Positions 16,518-25,351 of a DNA stretch of 64,000 bases are shown one piece after another. Under the pieces are notes generated by a model. It had not been told where the DNA came from, made no database searches, and saw nothing but the letters and a program-made list of their open reading frames with translations. This DNA is from Bifidobacterium primatium (lineage in GTDB: Bacteria > Actinomycetota > Actinomycetes > Actinomycetales > Bifidobacteriaceae): the NCBI RefSeq assembly GCF_002802875.1, contig NZ_PEBI01000001.1, positions 893,830-957,829 of the forward strand. Direction: 5' to 3'. Positions within the stretch are counted from its first letter, which is position 1, and each line of letters begins with the position of its first letter. Made by a program: the position numbers and the translations under genes.

Positions 16518-19337
16518 TCAGTCGCGGTCCACGAGCGCGGTGAGGGCCCAGAGGATGCTGACCACGTCGATGGCCTCCTGCATGAACGCGCCGACGACCA
16601 CGGGAATCAGGTTGAACGCGGCGCAGACCATGCCGACCAGCGCCAGTCCCAGTCCCAGCAGCACGGCCTGCATCATCACGCGCTTGGTGCGCCGCGCGAT
16701 GGCGACGGCGTTCGGCACGGCGGCGATGTCGTCGTTCATGATGACCACCTGCGCGGACTGCGACGCGGCCGTGCTCGTGCCGTCGGTGATGGCCATGCCG
16801 ATGTCGGCGACGGCCAATACGGGCGCGTCGTTCACGCCGTCGCCCACCATCATCGTCACGGATTTCGTGGTGGATTCGCCCACGAACCGCTGCAACGCGC
16901 GATCCCACCACGGCTGCTTGCGCGGCTGCTCGTCGGTGGCCGCGCGCACGGCCGCCACCTTGTCTTCGGGGAACAGTTCGGATTTGACGTCGTCGATGCC
17001 GACCTCAGCGGCGATGACGTTCGCCGACGCGGCCTTGTCGCCGGTGAGCATGGAAAGTCGATTGACGCCCAGCGAACGCAGTCGTTCCAACGATTCCCTG
17101 GCATTGGCGCGCGGCACGTCCTTCAGGACGATGCGCGCGACGAGCCTGCCGTCGACGGCCACGTAGGCGGCCATTTCGTCGGGTGCGAGGTCGGCGAAGT
17201 GGTCGGAAGGGAAGAGCGCATCGCGCATGGCATGGTTCCGGGCGCGAGCGGCGGCCTTGTCGGCCCGTTCGCGCAATGAGACGGCCGCCGACCGAGAACG
17301 GTCCGCCTTGAGAACCTTGCGGAAACCCGTGCTGCGCGGAACCTCACCGACGCCGCGCGGGCCGGAGTCGGCCGATGACCTCGCCGCCGCAGTCTCGGAA
17401 ACCGATGCGGATACCGCGCGGAAGCCGCGCTCGGCCCGTTCCGGCAACGAGGGCGACGAATCCGATGGATCCGAAGAGCCTGTGGCCCCTGTGGCCACTG
17501 ATTCCGCCGCCAACGCTGCCGCAGACGCCGATGCAGAAGCCGAAGCAGACACAGAAGCAGAAGACGATGCCGATGCGCCCGGCAGTACGACAAACTGTTC
17601 GGCGACCGCACCCATGCCGCGCATGCCGGCCGTTACGAAGCCGAATCGTCCGACGCGAACGGTATGGCCGTCGACCTCGCCGCTGACGCCGTTGCCGGCG
17701 TCCTCCTCGATATGCCTGACCACCGGATATGCGCGTCCATGGCCCGGACGTCCGTTTTCGGGGCAATTGCGCTGGCCGGAATCGTATTTCGCGTGAAGCC
17801 GTTCGACCGCCGCCGCACCCGCCTTGGCGATACCCTTGGCGAGGATGTGCACCGAATAGCTTTCCACCACGCCGGCGAACATGAGGATGTGATCCTCGTT
17901 GAGTGCGGCGGACCGGGGCCTTACCTGCTCGGCAGACACCGACGGCTGCGCCGCGCCTGATGCGCCCGATACCCCGACAACGCACGGCGCCTCGGCAGAT
18001 CCCGCACCAGCCACAGCGTCCGCACCGACACCCGATGGCACGGCCACCACGCCGACCGGCTTGTCCACGCGCACGACCTGCGGCTTCTTGACGGTCAGCG
18101 TGCCGGTCTTGTCGAAGAAGATGTGCGAGACGCGGCCGAGATTCTCCAGCACCTCCTGCGCCTTGATGAGGATGCCGGCCTTGGCGAGCCGCCCCGTGCC
18201 GGCCATGTAGGCCACGGGCGCGGCGATGAGCAGCGGGCAGGGTGTGGCGAGCACGAGCACCTGGGCGAATCGCGTGGGCACGCCGGAGATGATCCACGCC
18301 GCACACGCGATGATGAACGAGACCACGGTGAACGGCACGGCCAGCAGGTCGGCGGTCTTGACCACGGTGGCGCGTGAGCTCTGCGCCGACCGCACAAGCT
18401 CGAGGATGCGCTGGTACTGCGAGTCGCGCGACAGTTCGGTGGCACGCATGGTGAGCATGGTGGCGCCGTTCACCGCGCCGGACATCACGCGCGCGCCGAC
18501 GAACACCTCGCGCGGCATCGGTTCGCCGTTGATGTTGGAAAGGTCGAGCGTGGCCGAACCGCTGAGCAGTTCGCCGTCGACGGGCACGGTCTCGCCCGGC
18601 AGCACCTGTAGCACGTCGCCGCGTCGCACCCGTTCGACCGGCACCGTGCGCAGATGCGATGCCGCGCCGCCGCCCGGATTCGCTCCGTCCGCGCTACCAG
18701 CACCAGCCACCAAGCTCCCGACGTCCGCACCTCCCGCAGCAGCACCGTCAGCGCCGCCGCTCAGGTTCACCCCGTCCGCAGCTCCCGCAGCTCCCGCAGC
18801 TCCCCCGACGACGCCCGGCAGGTTCACCACATGCGCGGTCTGCGGCGCTGCCTCCATCAGCGCGGTCAGGCTGCTTTCGGCCTTGGCCTGCGCATATTCC
18901 TCGATGGCCTCGCCGGAGCTGATCATCAGCACCACGGCCCAGCTCGCCCAATACTCCTGCACGGCCAGGGTGGAAAGGATTGCGACGACGGCGAGCACGT
19001 CCACGCCCACATGACCGTGCCGGATATCGTCGATCATGCCACGCAACGTATCAATCACCGTGTAGACGACCAGCACGATGACCAGCCATTGCCCCACGCT
19101 CGGATCGACCCCCCAGAACGGCCTCCCCCACGGCCGCCAATCCCACAGTCCGGCCACGACGAACGCGGAGAGGATGGTGATCGGCAGCAGCGGCACCTGC
19201 CGGCAGATGCGGCCGCACGCGCGCACGACACGAACGGCGATGTTGGGTTTGATGGGGTTCCCGATGGATTTTCCACTAGACTCCCCGCCAGGCTTTTCGA
19301 CGGGTCTTTCGTCGGGTTTCCCGATGGCTGTGCTCAT
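16518..19337 (-). CDS. P1B-type heavy-metal-transporting ATPase with low-complexity insertions
   Basis: The protein has 939 residues from ATG 19337, which has AAGGAG 7 nt upstream. The membrane metal motif is TPC (ATPCPLLIAAP, Cys367) in place of CPC. The phosphorylation site is DKTGTLT (D409), the hinge is GDGVNDAP, and the TGES-like A-domain motif reads NGEP. The HP motif is altered to SVHILAK. There is no N-terminal CxxC metal domain. Two low-complexity insertions stand out: Gly/Ala-rich near residues 170-226 and Ser/Ala-rich within the nucleotide domain near 590-690. The ion exported is uncertain, because TPC-type pumps are poorly defined. An upstream in-frame extension to 19676 lacks a ribosome site. 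Confidence 0.88.
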   Translation of the reverse strand: MSTAIGKPDERPVEKPGGESSGKSIGNPIKPNIAVRVVRACGRICRQVPLLPITILSAFVVAGLWDWRPWGRPFWGVDPSVGQWLVIVLVVYTVIDTLRGMIDDIRHGHVGVDVLAVVAILSTLAVQEYWASWAVVLMISSGEAIEEYAQAKAESSLTALMEAAPQTAHVVNLPGVVGGAAGAAGAADGVNLSGGADGAAAGGADVGSLVAGAGSADGANPGGGAASHLRTVPVERVRRGDVLQVLPGETVPVDGELLSGSATLDLSNINGEPMPREVFVGARVMSGAVNGATMLTMRATELSRDSQYQRILELVRSAQSSRATVVKTADLLAVPFTVVSFIIACAAWIISGVPTRFAQVLVLATPCPLLIAAPVAYMAGTGRLAKAGILIKAQEVLENLGRVSHIFFDKTGTLTVKKPQVVRVDKPVGVVAVPSGVGADAVAGAGSAEAPCVVGVSGASGAAQPSVSAEQVRPRSAALNEDHILMFAGVVESYSVHILAKGIAKAGAAAVERLHAKYDSGQRNCPENGRPGHGRAYPVVRHIEEDAGNGVSGEVDGHTVRVGRFGFVTAGMRGMGAVAEQFVVLPGASASSSASVSASASASASAAALAAESVATGATGSSDPSDSSPSLPERAERGFRAVSASVSETAAARSSADSGPRGVGEVPRSTGFRKVLKADRSRSAAVSLRERADKAAARARNHAMRDALFPSDHFADLAPDEMAAYVAVDGRLVARIVLKDVPRANARESLERLRSLGVNRLSMLTGDKAASANVIAAEVGIDDVKSELFPEDKVAAVRAATDEQPRKQPWWDRALQRFVGESTTKSVTMMVGDGVNDAPVLAVADIGMAITDGTSTAASQSAQVVIMNDDIAAVPNAVAIARRTKRVMMQAVLLGLGLALVGMVCAAFNLIPVVVGAFMQEAIDVVSILWALTALVDRD

Positions 19338-19755
19338 CAGATGCTCCTTACACTGGTTGTAGGGGGCCGACATCAGCGTCAGCCACATCCCAGCCGGGAG
19401 CGTATGCGCGGGGATTCCGCGATATGCCGCGTATCGATGATATCGATGGATATCGAATCGGGTAGGACGTGATTGCGCGCTGTCGGCGCTGCAATAATCA
19501 CGCCTTGTTAACCCACCCCAACGTGCGGCCGGCCGAAGGCCATGGCCGCCGTTGTGATACACGGCGTAAAGATTTCGATATTCAATTATTTCGGTAGCCA
19601 CCATACCAGCGGCCGGCCGGCGGACACGCCGGCGCCGGCCGCAAATGCGATCACCGACGAAGCACGACCACGGCAAGCACGACCACGATGGAGCATGGTC
19701 ACGATGGCAAACGCGATGAACGCAACCGACGAACGCGTATGCCGCAATCGCATAG
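19338..19755. other. Intergenic region upstream of the metal ATPase
   Basis: There is no coding region here. The part next to 19337 is the ATPase leader, with short ATATCGAT-type repeats near 19430-19465 (GATGATATCGATGGATATCG). I see no clear promoter or known riboswitch. Confidence 0.4.
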
Positions 19756-19792
19756 AAAAACGGCCCGGGCAGTCGCCTGCCGGGCCGTTTTT
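19756..19792 (-). terminator. Bidirectional-looking terminator after htrA
   Basis: A strong stem (AAAACGGCCCGG / CCGGGCCGTTTT) has A- and T-runs on both sides. It lies 42 bp past the HtrA stop codon. Confidence 0.85.
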
Positions 19793-19833
19793 CGTATCAG
19801 CGAATCAGCGGATTCTCAGATCAGCGGGAATCA

Positions 19834-21828
19834 TCACCATCCGAAGTTGAACGGGTCGCTGCCGCTTCCTCCGTTGTCGGAGTTGCCGTTGTTGTCGGAG
19901 TTGCCGTTGTTGTTCTGGTTGTTGTTGCTGTAGCCGTTGGATTCGGAGCGGTTCGAGCCGTTGACCGCGCTTTCCTCCTTGTTCATCGTGACGGACAGTT
20001 CGATGGTCTTGCCGTCGCGGACGACCGTGAGCTTGACGGTGTCGTTGAGGGCCGTGGCGCGGACGTATCCGAGCAGCGAGGCGTTGGAGCCGACGGTCTT
20101 GCCGTTGTATCCGACGATCACGTCGCCCTTCTTGACGCCGGCCTTCTCGGCCGGGCCGCCGGAGACGACGCTCTGCACGGCGCTGCCGGCGCGGGTGACG
20201 CCGTCCGCCTCGGCGGTGTCGGTCTTGACGGTGACGCCGAGCGCCACATGCTTGACCTTGCCGTTCTTGATGATCTCGCTGGTCACGCGCTTGACGAGGT
20301 TGGACGGGATGGCGAAGCCGATGCCGATGGAGCCGCTGGACGACGACGAGCTGGAGCTGGACGACGACGTGGCGATCGAGGAGTTGATGCCGATGATCTG
20401 GCCGGCGCCATTGAACGTCGGGCCGCCGGAGTTGCCGGGGTTGATGGCGGCGTCGAGCTGCACGGCGTTGGTCACGATCTCGTTGTTGTCGTCATCCATC
20501 ACAGTGACGGGGCGGTTCAGCGCGGAGACGATGCCGGTGGTGGCGGTGTTCTCGTAGCCGAGCGGGTTGCCGATGGCCATGACGTTCTCGCCGACGGCCA
20601 GTTCGTCGGAGTCGGCGAACTCGGCGACGGTGAGGTCGCTCGGGGCGTTCTGCAGCCTGATGACCGCCAGATCGGTGGTGACGTCGGTGCCGACGAGCTT
20701 GGCCGTGTAGAGCGAGCCGTCGGAGAGCGTGACCTGGATCTGCGTGGCGCCGGAGACGACGTGGTTGTTGGTCACGATGTCGCCGTCCTTGGAGATGATG
20801 GCGCCCGATCCCTTGGCGGTGCCGGTCTGACCGCCGGACTGAATCTGCGTCTGGATGGCGACGACGGAGCCGGAGACCTTCTTGGCGACGGACGTCCAGT
20901 CGACGGCCTGGCCGGATTCGGCCTTGGCGCTGCCGGAACCGGAGCCGGAGCTGAGCGACGACATGGACGACGACGTGGGCAGGGAGACCCAGCCGCCGGT
21001 CAGGGCCGCGAAGCCGAGACCGAGGCTGACGGCCACGGCCACGACCGCCGCGACCACGGCGGTGAGGACCGGGGAGATGCCGCGGGCGTTGCCGCCGTTC
21101 GGATTCGGTGGAAGCGGACCGCCGTTGTTGCCACCGTTGCCGCCATTATTGCCGCCATTCGGCTGCTGGCCGGGATTGCGGAACGGGTTGAACGGCGAGC
21201 CGCCGCCGTTGCCGGAGCCACTGCCGCCATTGCCTGCCGCACCGCCGTTGCCATTGGCATCGGGCTGCTGGTTCTGCGTGGGCACCGGACCGTAGGCGCC
21301 GTATTCAGGCGCCGGACGGTACAGCGGCTGGCCGTTCGGCTGCGTCGGCTGCTGCGCACCGCCGTTGGACTGCGACTGCTGCGGCTGGCCGTAGGCGCCG
21401 TACTGCGGCGCGGGCTGGTATCCGGCCGGGGAAATCTGCGAAGTCTGTGTCGGAGCCGCCGGCTGGGCGGGCGCGGCGCCGAACGGCGAGGGCACCGACG
21501 GCGCGACCGGAGCCGAAGTCGGTGCGGGGAACGCCTGCGTGGGCTGGACGTCGGCGGCGGGGGCCGCGGAGGCCTCCTCTCCCGAAGCGGCGGCAGCGCC
21601 CTGCTCGGCGCCTGCCGCAGTATCGGCGCCGGCGCCGGCGACCGGCAGCGCCTCGGTCGGCTGCTCGTTGTTGCGCTCGACCGGCGTGATGGATTCCGTC
21701 TCCTGCTCGGAGGTCGGGGTCGGGGCCTCGGTCTGCGCCAGCAGCGGATCGTGCAATGCGGCATTGGGCGTACGGCCCGAATCCGGCTGCTGAGGATCCC
21801 ATGCGGGAACGTTGTTGTTTTCAGCCAT
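19834..21828 (-). CDS. HtrA/DegP-like membrane-anchored serine protease with PDZ domain
   Basis: The protein has 664 residues from ATG 21828, which has AAGGAG 5 nt upstream. Residues 1-250 are an acidic then Pro/Gln/Gly-rich cytoplasmic tail. One membrane helix lies near 252-276. The trypsin-like domain has the catalytic triad H356 (VTNNHVVSG), D386 (TTDLAVI) and S467 (GNSGGP). A PDZ domain follows (KKGDVIVGYNGK), then an Asn/Ser/Gly tail. The protease domain is outside the membrane and handles misfolded surface proteins. A Ser-rich run in the protease domain (about 495-505) is unusual. A strong terminator follows the gene. Confidence 0.95.
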   Translation of the reverse strand: MAENNNVPAWDPQQPDSGRTPNAALHDPLLAQTEAPTPTSEQETESITPVERNNEQPTEALPVAGAGADTAAGAEQGAAAASGEEASAAPAADVQPTQAFPAPTSAPVAPSVPSPFGAAPAQPAAPTQTSQISPAGYQPAPQYGAYGQPQQSQSNGGAQQPTQPNGQPLYRPAPEYGAYGPVPTQNQQPDANGNGGAAGNGGSGSGNGGGSPFNPFRNPGQQPNGGNNGGNGGNNGGPLPPNPNGGNARGISPVLTAVVAAVVAVAVSLGLGFAALTGGWVSLPTSSSMSSLSSGSGSGSAKAESGQAVDWTSVAKKVSGSVVAIQTQIQSGGQTGTAKGSGAIISKDGDIVTNNHVVSGATQIQVTLSDGSLYTAKLVGTDVTTDLAVIRLQNAPSDLTVAEFADSDELAVGENVMAIGNPLGYENTATTGIVSALNRPVTVMDDDNNEIVTNAVQLDAAINPGNSGGPTFNGAGQIIGINSSIATSSSSSSSSSSSGSIGIGFAIPSNLVKRVTSEIIKNGKVKHVALGVTVKTDTAEADGVTRAGSAVQSVVSGGPAEKAGVKKGDVIVGYNGKTVGSNASLLGYVRATALNDTVKLTVVRDGKTIELSVTMNKEESAVNGSNRSESNGYSNNNQNNNGNSDNNGNSDNGGSGSDPFNFGW

Positions 21829-22013
21829 TGTCACTCCTTGTTCGCTACATGGAGCTGGACGCCCATGTACTCGATGATTCCTGAACTATCTAAGAGTTAA
21901 GACTTCCCCTCTGGAAGTTTCCTGAATGTTCCTTGAAAGATATTGCCGAATAGTCTCCCGACTTGCCCATATTTCCCACATGGCGGATTATCCCTTCGCT
22001 TAGAGTTGTACGT

Positions 22014-23345
22014 ATGACTGACGTGACAGACCCCACCAACACCACCATCGACCTTGTGGAACACCCTCGCGGCGCCGCCGAAGGCAGGCCCGGCGACCGC
22101 AGCGCATTCGGCTTCGAGATCACACGGCGTCTCGACCCCACCGCCGACGGCCTCGGCCGCGGCGGATTCCGCCATGGGCGCAGCGGCATCATCCACACCC
22201 CCCACGGCGACATCAAAACCCCGGCGTTCGTGCCGGTCGCCACGCAGGCCACGATGAAGGCCATGCTGCCCGAACAGCTGGTGGACCTCGGCGCGCAGTG
22301 CACGCTCGCCAACGCGTTCCATCTGTTCGAGCGCCCCGGCGAGGACATCATCGACGCGGCCGGAGGCCTCGGCAAGTTCATGAACTGGCATGGCCCCACG
22401 TTCACCGATTCCGGCGGCTTCCAGGTCATGTCGCTCGGCGTCGGATTCAAGAAGACGCTGGCGATGGACGTCACGGGACTCAAATCCGACGACATCATCG
22501 CCAAGGGCAAGGAACGCCTCGCGTTCGTGGACGAGGACGGCGTCACGTTCAAATCGCCGCTCAACGGCGACATCCACCGCTTCTCGGCCGAGATTTCGAT
22601 GGGCATCCAGCACAAGATCGGCGCCGACATCATGTTCTCGTTCGACGAGTTGACCACGCTGATGAACACACGTTCATACCAGGAGCAGTCGGTGGAGCGC
22701 ACGTTCCGCTGGGCGAAGCGCTGCGTCGCCGAGCATCAGCGACTCACGGCCGAGCGTCTCGGCAAGCCGTATCAGGCGCTGTTCGGCGTGGTGCAGGGCG
22801 CGAACTACGAGGATCTGCGTCGTCACGCGGCACAGCAGATCGCCTCGCTCGACTTCGACGGCGTCGGCATCGGCGGTGCCATCGAGAAGAACATCCTCGG
22901 CAACATCTGCGCGTGGATCTGCGACGAGATGCCGGAACTGCGGCCGCGCCACGTATTGGGCATCGCCGCGGTGGACGACATCTTCGCGGGCGTGGAGAAC
23001 GGCGGCGACACGTTCGACTGCGTGGCGCCCGCGCGCACGGCCCGCAACGGCGCGATCTACACGCGCGACGGCCGCTGGAACGTGCTGCGCACCGCGCTGA
23101 AGCGCGACTTCCGACCGCTCGAGGAGGGCTGCGACTGCTACACGTGCACGCATTATTCGCGCGCGTATCTGCATCATCTGCTCAAGGCGCGCGAGATGAG
23201 CGGCTGCACGCTGGCCACGATCCACAACGAGCGTTTCTTTGTGAAGCTGCTCGACGACATCCGCGCGTCGATCGACGGCGGCTATTTCGACGAGTTCAAG
23301 CGCGAGACGCTCGCCCGCTTCTACGCCAACGGCTCCCGCGGCTGA
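22014..23345 (+). CDS. tgt: tRNA-guanine transglycosylase
   Basis: The protein has 443 residues. Key active-site residues are visible: D132 in DSGGFQ and D211 in FSFDEL for base recognition, the nucleophile D335 in FDCVAPARTARNG, and the zinc site CDCYTC followed by HYSRAYLHHL. The enzyme exchanges guanine at position 34 of GUN-anticodon tRNAs in queuosine modification. ATG 22014 is preferred over the upstream ATG at 21963 because homologues begin shortly before this, although no strong Shine-Dalgarno is seen. The gene is divergent from htrA across 185 bp. No queuosine synthesis genes are in the window. Confidence 0.95.
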   Translation: MTDVTDPTNTTIDLVEHPRGAAEGRPGDRSAFGFEITRRLDPTADGLGRGGFRHGRSGIIHTPHGDIKTPAFVPVATQATMKAMLPEQLVDLGAQCTLANAFHLFERPGEDIIDAAGGLGKFMNWHGPTFTDSGGFQVMSLGVGFKKTLAMDVTGLKSDDIIAKGKERLAFVDEDGVTFKSPLNGDIHRFSAEISMGIQHKIGADIMFSFDELTTLMNTRSYQEQSVERTFRWAKRCVAEHQRLTAERLGKPYQALFGVVQGANYEDLRRHAAQQIASLDFDGVGIGGAIEKNILGNICAWICDEMPELRPRHVLGIAAVDDIFAGVENGGDTFDCVAPARTARNGAIYTRDGRWNVLRTALKRDFRPLEEGCDCYTCTHYSRAYLHHLLKAREMSGCTLATIHNERFFVKLLDDIRASIDGGYFDEFKRETLARFYANGSRG

Positions 23346-23439
23346 GACGCTCCCAGCCACCGCCTACGATGGGAGCCGGCACACGTAATCGTCACGTATT
23401 TCGTCACCCGTATGGTTTTGGGGAACAGAAGGAGAACTC

Positions 23440-24186
23440 ATGGACCTGCTCGAAGCGATGGAGGCGCGTCACGCCATCCGCATGTACACCGACGAGGCGG
23501 TCGACGCCGAGACGCTGGCCGCGGTGCAGAATGAAATCGACGCATGCAATGCCGAAAGCGGCCTGCACTTCCAGATGGCCCATGATCTGGACGATGCGTT
23601 CCTCGGACTGAAGACGCATTACGGCCGGTTCAAGGGCGTGCACAACGCAATCGCGCTGGTGGGTGCGCCGGTGCCGCCGGCCGAAGACGCCACCGCAGGC
23701 TGGGTGAAGGAAGGCACCGCCGACGAGGCGGCCACCGACCCCGGCGAAATCGCGCTGCAGGAGAAGGTCGGCTACTACGGCGAGCGCCTGGCGCTGAAGC
23801 TCGTGCAGCTGGGATTGGAGACCTCGTGGTCGGTGCTCGACAACGCCGATGCGGCGCCCGACGCCTGGTGGCGACTCGGCCCCGACGAGAAGATCGTGTG
23901 GGTGCTGGCGTTCGGTCATGGCGCACGTCCCGGCGGCAAGCACCGCACCAAGCCGATCGAGGAGCTCAGCCGCATCCCCGAAGGCACGGAGATGCCCGAC
24001 TGGTTCCGCAGCGGCATGGAGGCGGCCATGCTTGCGCCCACGTCGCTGAGCCAGCAGCCGTTCCTGTTCACACTGCACGAGGACGGTTCGGTGAGCGCCG
24101 AGGCGACCGAGGGTCTGTTCGCCCACGTCGGCCTCGGATGCGCCAAATACCATTTCGAGGCCGTCTCCGGCCACCCCGTGCGCTGA
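23440..24186 (+). CDS. Nitroreductase-family FMN oxidoreductase
   Basis: The protein has 248 residues. The N-terminal MEARHAIRMYTDEAVDAE is the R-x-x-R-x-F/Y-like FMN-binding start of nitroreductases. The C-terminal block GMEAAMLAPTSLSQQPFLF contains the conserved Ala-Pro-Thr/Ser-x-x-x-Gln-Pro motif. Such enzymes reduce nitro compounds or related electrophiles with NAD(P)H in the cytoplasm. The gene follows tgt by 94 bp on the same strand and may be co-transcribed. The substrate is unknown. Confidence 0.88.
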   Translation: MDLLEAMEARHAIRMYTDEAVDAETLAAVQNEIDACNAESGLHFQMAHDLDDAFLGLKTHYGRFKGVHNAIALVGAPVPPAEDATAGWVKEGTADEAATDPGEIALQEKVGYYGERLALKLVQLGLETSWSVLDNADAAPDAWWRLGPDEKIVWVLAFGHGARPGGKHRTKPIEELSRIPEGTEMPDWFRSGMEAAMLAPTSLSQQPFLFTLHEDGSVSAEATEGLFAHVGLGCAKYHFEAVSGHPVR

Positions 24187-24370
24187 GCTGCAATCCGCCG
24201 TTCTGCAGGTTATTCGCCAAACCCGTTGCGAAACCCTATAGGGCCGCACATGCAGCGGAATCGGTGAACGACCGCAGGATTGCTCCACAGCGTATACACA
24301 ATCACGACACGCCGAAGACACGCCTGATTTGGCATATTCAAAACCGCAGTGCTAAATTAATCACTTGTCT

Positions 24371-24453
24371 GCGAGCGTGGCGGAATGGTAGACGCGCTGT
24401 CTTCAGGTGGCAGTGAGTGTATGCTCGTGGGGGTTCAACTCCCCCCGCTCGCA
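24371..24453 (+). tRNA. tRNA-Leu (anticodon CAG), integration target
   Basis: It is a class II tRNA. Acceptor GCGAGCG pairs with CGCTCGC, the anticodon loop is TTCAGGT, and the variable arm is long (TGAGTGTATGCTCG). CCA is not encoded. Its last 20 bases lie inside the 27-bp att repeat, so integration keeps the tRNA intact. Confidence 0.96.
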
Positions 24454-24460
24454 CGATTGA
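24434..24460 (+). other. attL
   Basis: This 27-bp repeat begins TTCAACTCCCCCCGCTCGCA. It covers the T arm and acceptor end of tRNA-Leu. It is identical to 33860-33886. Confidence 0.93.
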
Positions 24461-24461
24461 G

Positions 24462-24503
24462 GAAAACCCCGAATCGTTGGAATCCCAACGGTCCGGGGTT
24501 TTC
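24462..24503 (+). terminator. Terminator after tRNA-Leu
   Basis: The long stem has arms that begin GAAAACCCCGA and end CCGGGGTTTTC, with an AATC loop. It lies just inside the element and resembles the terminator at 33886-33923. Confidence 0.85.
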
Positions 24504-24676
24504 TCGCTGTTGACATCCTTGTTTTTGACAACACTTCTGACAACAATCAGAACTCTTCCAATGATATTCGGTGCGTAAGAATCATGTTCCTACACACTGA
24601 ATAAAGCTGTTTCCACCAAGAAACATACGACATTGGCATTCCGTCAATGAAAGCCTCTACCATATTGCAATCATTG

Positions 24677-24783
24677 ACTTGGGACACTTATCCCACTTAG
24701 GACATTTACTTAGGACATGTCTAATATATTGAAATTATTGACTTAGGACACTTGGGACAAATATTTATTTATTTATTTATTTG
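24677..24783 (+). repeat. Iteron-like ACTTAGGACAT repeats with adjacent AT-rich tract
   Basis: Five copies of ACTT(A/G)GGACA(T/C/A) start at 24677, 24695, 24708, 24741 and 24750. They are followed by (ATTT)n at 24761-24783. This looks like an iteron cluster with a DNA-unwinding element, possibly an origin. The same motif occurs inverted near 31645-31717, upstream of the RepA-like gene. Flanking 24504-24676 and 24784-24981 show no gene. Confidence 0.6.
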
Positions 24784-24981
24784 AAGATATTCCTCGGTAG
24801 GTGTTGTTTTGGGGCAAGCGAATCTTTGATTCGCGCGGCAGCGTTGCGTTTCTTGCGGCATGGATGCGGTGCCTGTATCCTGAAATGTTTTCCGTGGTTC
24901 CCGTGTGATTGGAGTGGCCGGTGAGACTGAGGTATCCCGTGGCTTTCGTCTAGGCATCTGTCGTCTGGATGAAAGGAATTC

Positions 24982-25329
24982 ATGATGTCAAGGACGTTCA
25001 AGGACCGTCCGTATCGCATCCCGGCCCGCGAGGCCCTGGACCACGGTTTCGTCCGTGACTCGCGGCCGCCACGCCCCGTCACGGGTGATGTGTGGAGCGC
25101 GGATATGGCGGGGTACTTCCATTCGCGCCGCAACCGGCGGAACCATCTGCCGCTGCGTCGCTGGGGCGACTGGCGGTGGATCGAGGGCGACTGGGTCACC
25201 GACTATGGCAGCCGGCACGAAATCCGTGCCCGCCTGAGACTGGCCGCCGAAGCCTATAACCACGGGCTCATGACCGATGATTGGGACGACCCCGTCGTCT
25301 ATCAGCGCCGCCGCTGCTGGCACCTGTGA
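24982..25329 (+). CDS. Small basic protein of unknown function in the mobile element
   Basis: The protein has 115 residues, rich in Arg and Trp (for example RRWGDWRWIEGDW). It has no signal peptide or membrane segment. AAAGGA lies 5 nt before ATG 24982, and 24985 is an alternative start. It converges on the relaxase gene, with only 22 bp between the stops. The strong charge suggests nucleic-acid binding, but I recognise no domain. Confidence 0.65.
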   Translation: MMSRTFKDRPYRIPAREALDHGFVRDSRPPRPVTGDVWSADMAGYFHSRRNRRNHLPLRRWGDWRWIEGDWVTDYGSRHEIRARLRLAAEAYNHGLMTDDWDDPVVYQRRRCWHL

Positions 25330-25351
25330 CCGTCACGCCGCCCGGGACCGG

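Noticed and set aside
19338-19676. N-terminal extension of the metal ATPase
   Set aside because: The 113 extra residues are low in domain character and lack a ribosome site, while ATG 19337 has a good one.
24371-24453. A second element next to tRNA-Gly by analogy with tRNA-Leu
   Set aside because: I found no duplicated tRNA-Gly 3' end and no integrase near the AAA/TOPRIM pair.
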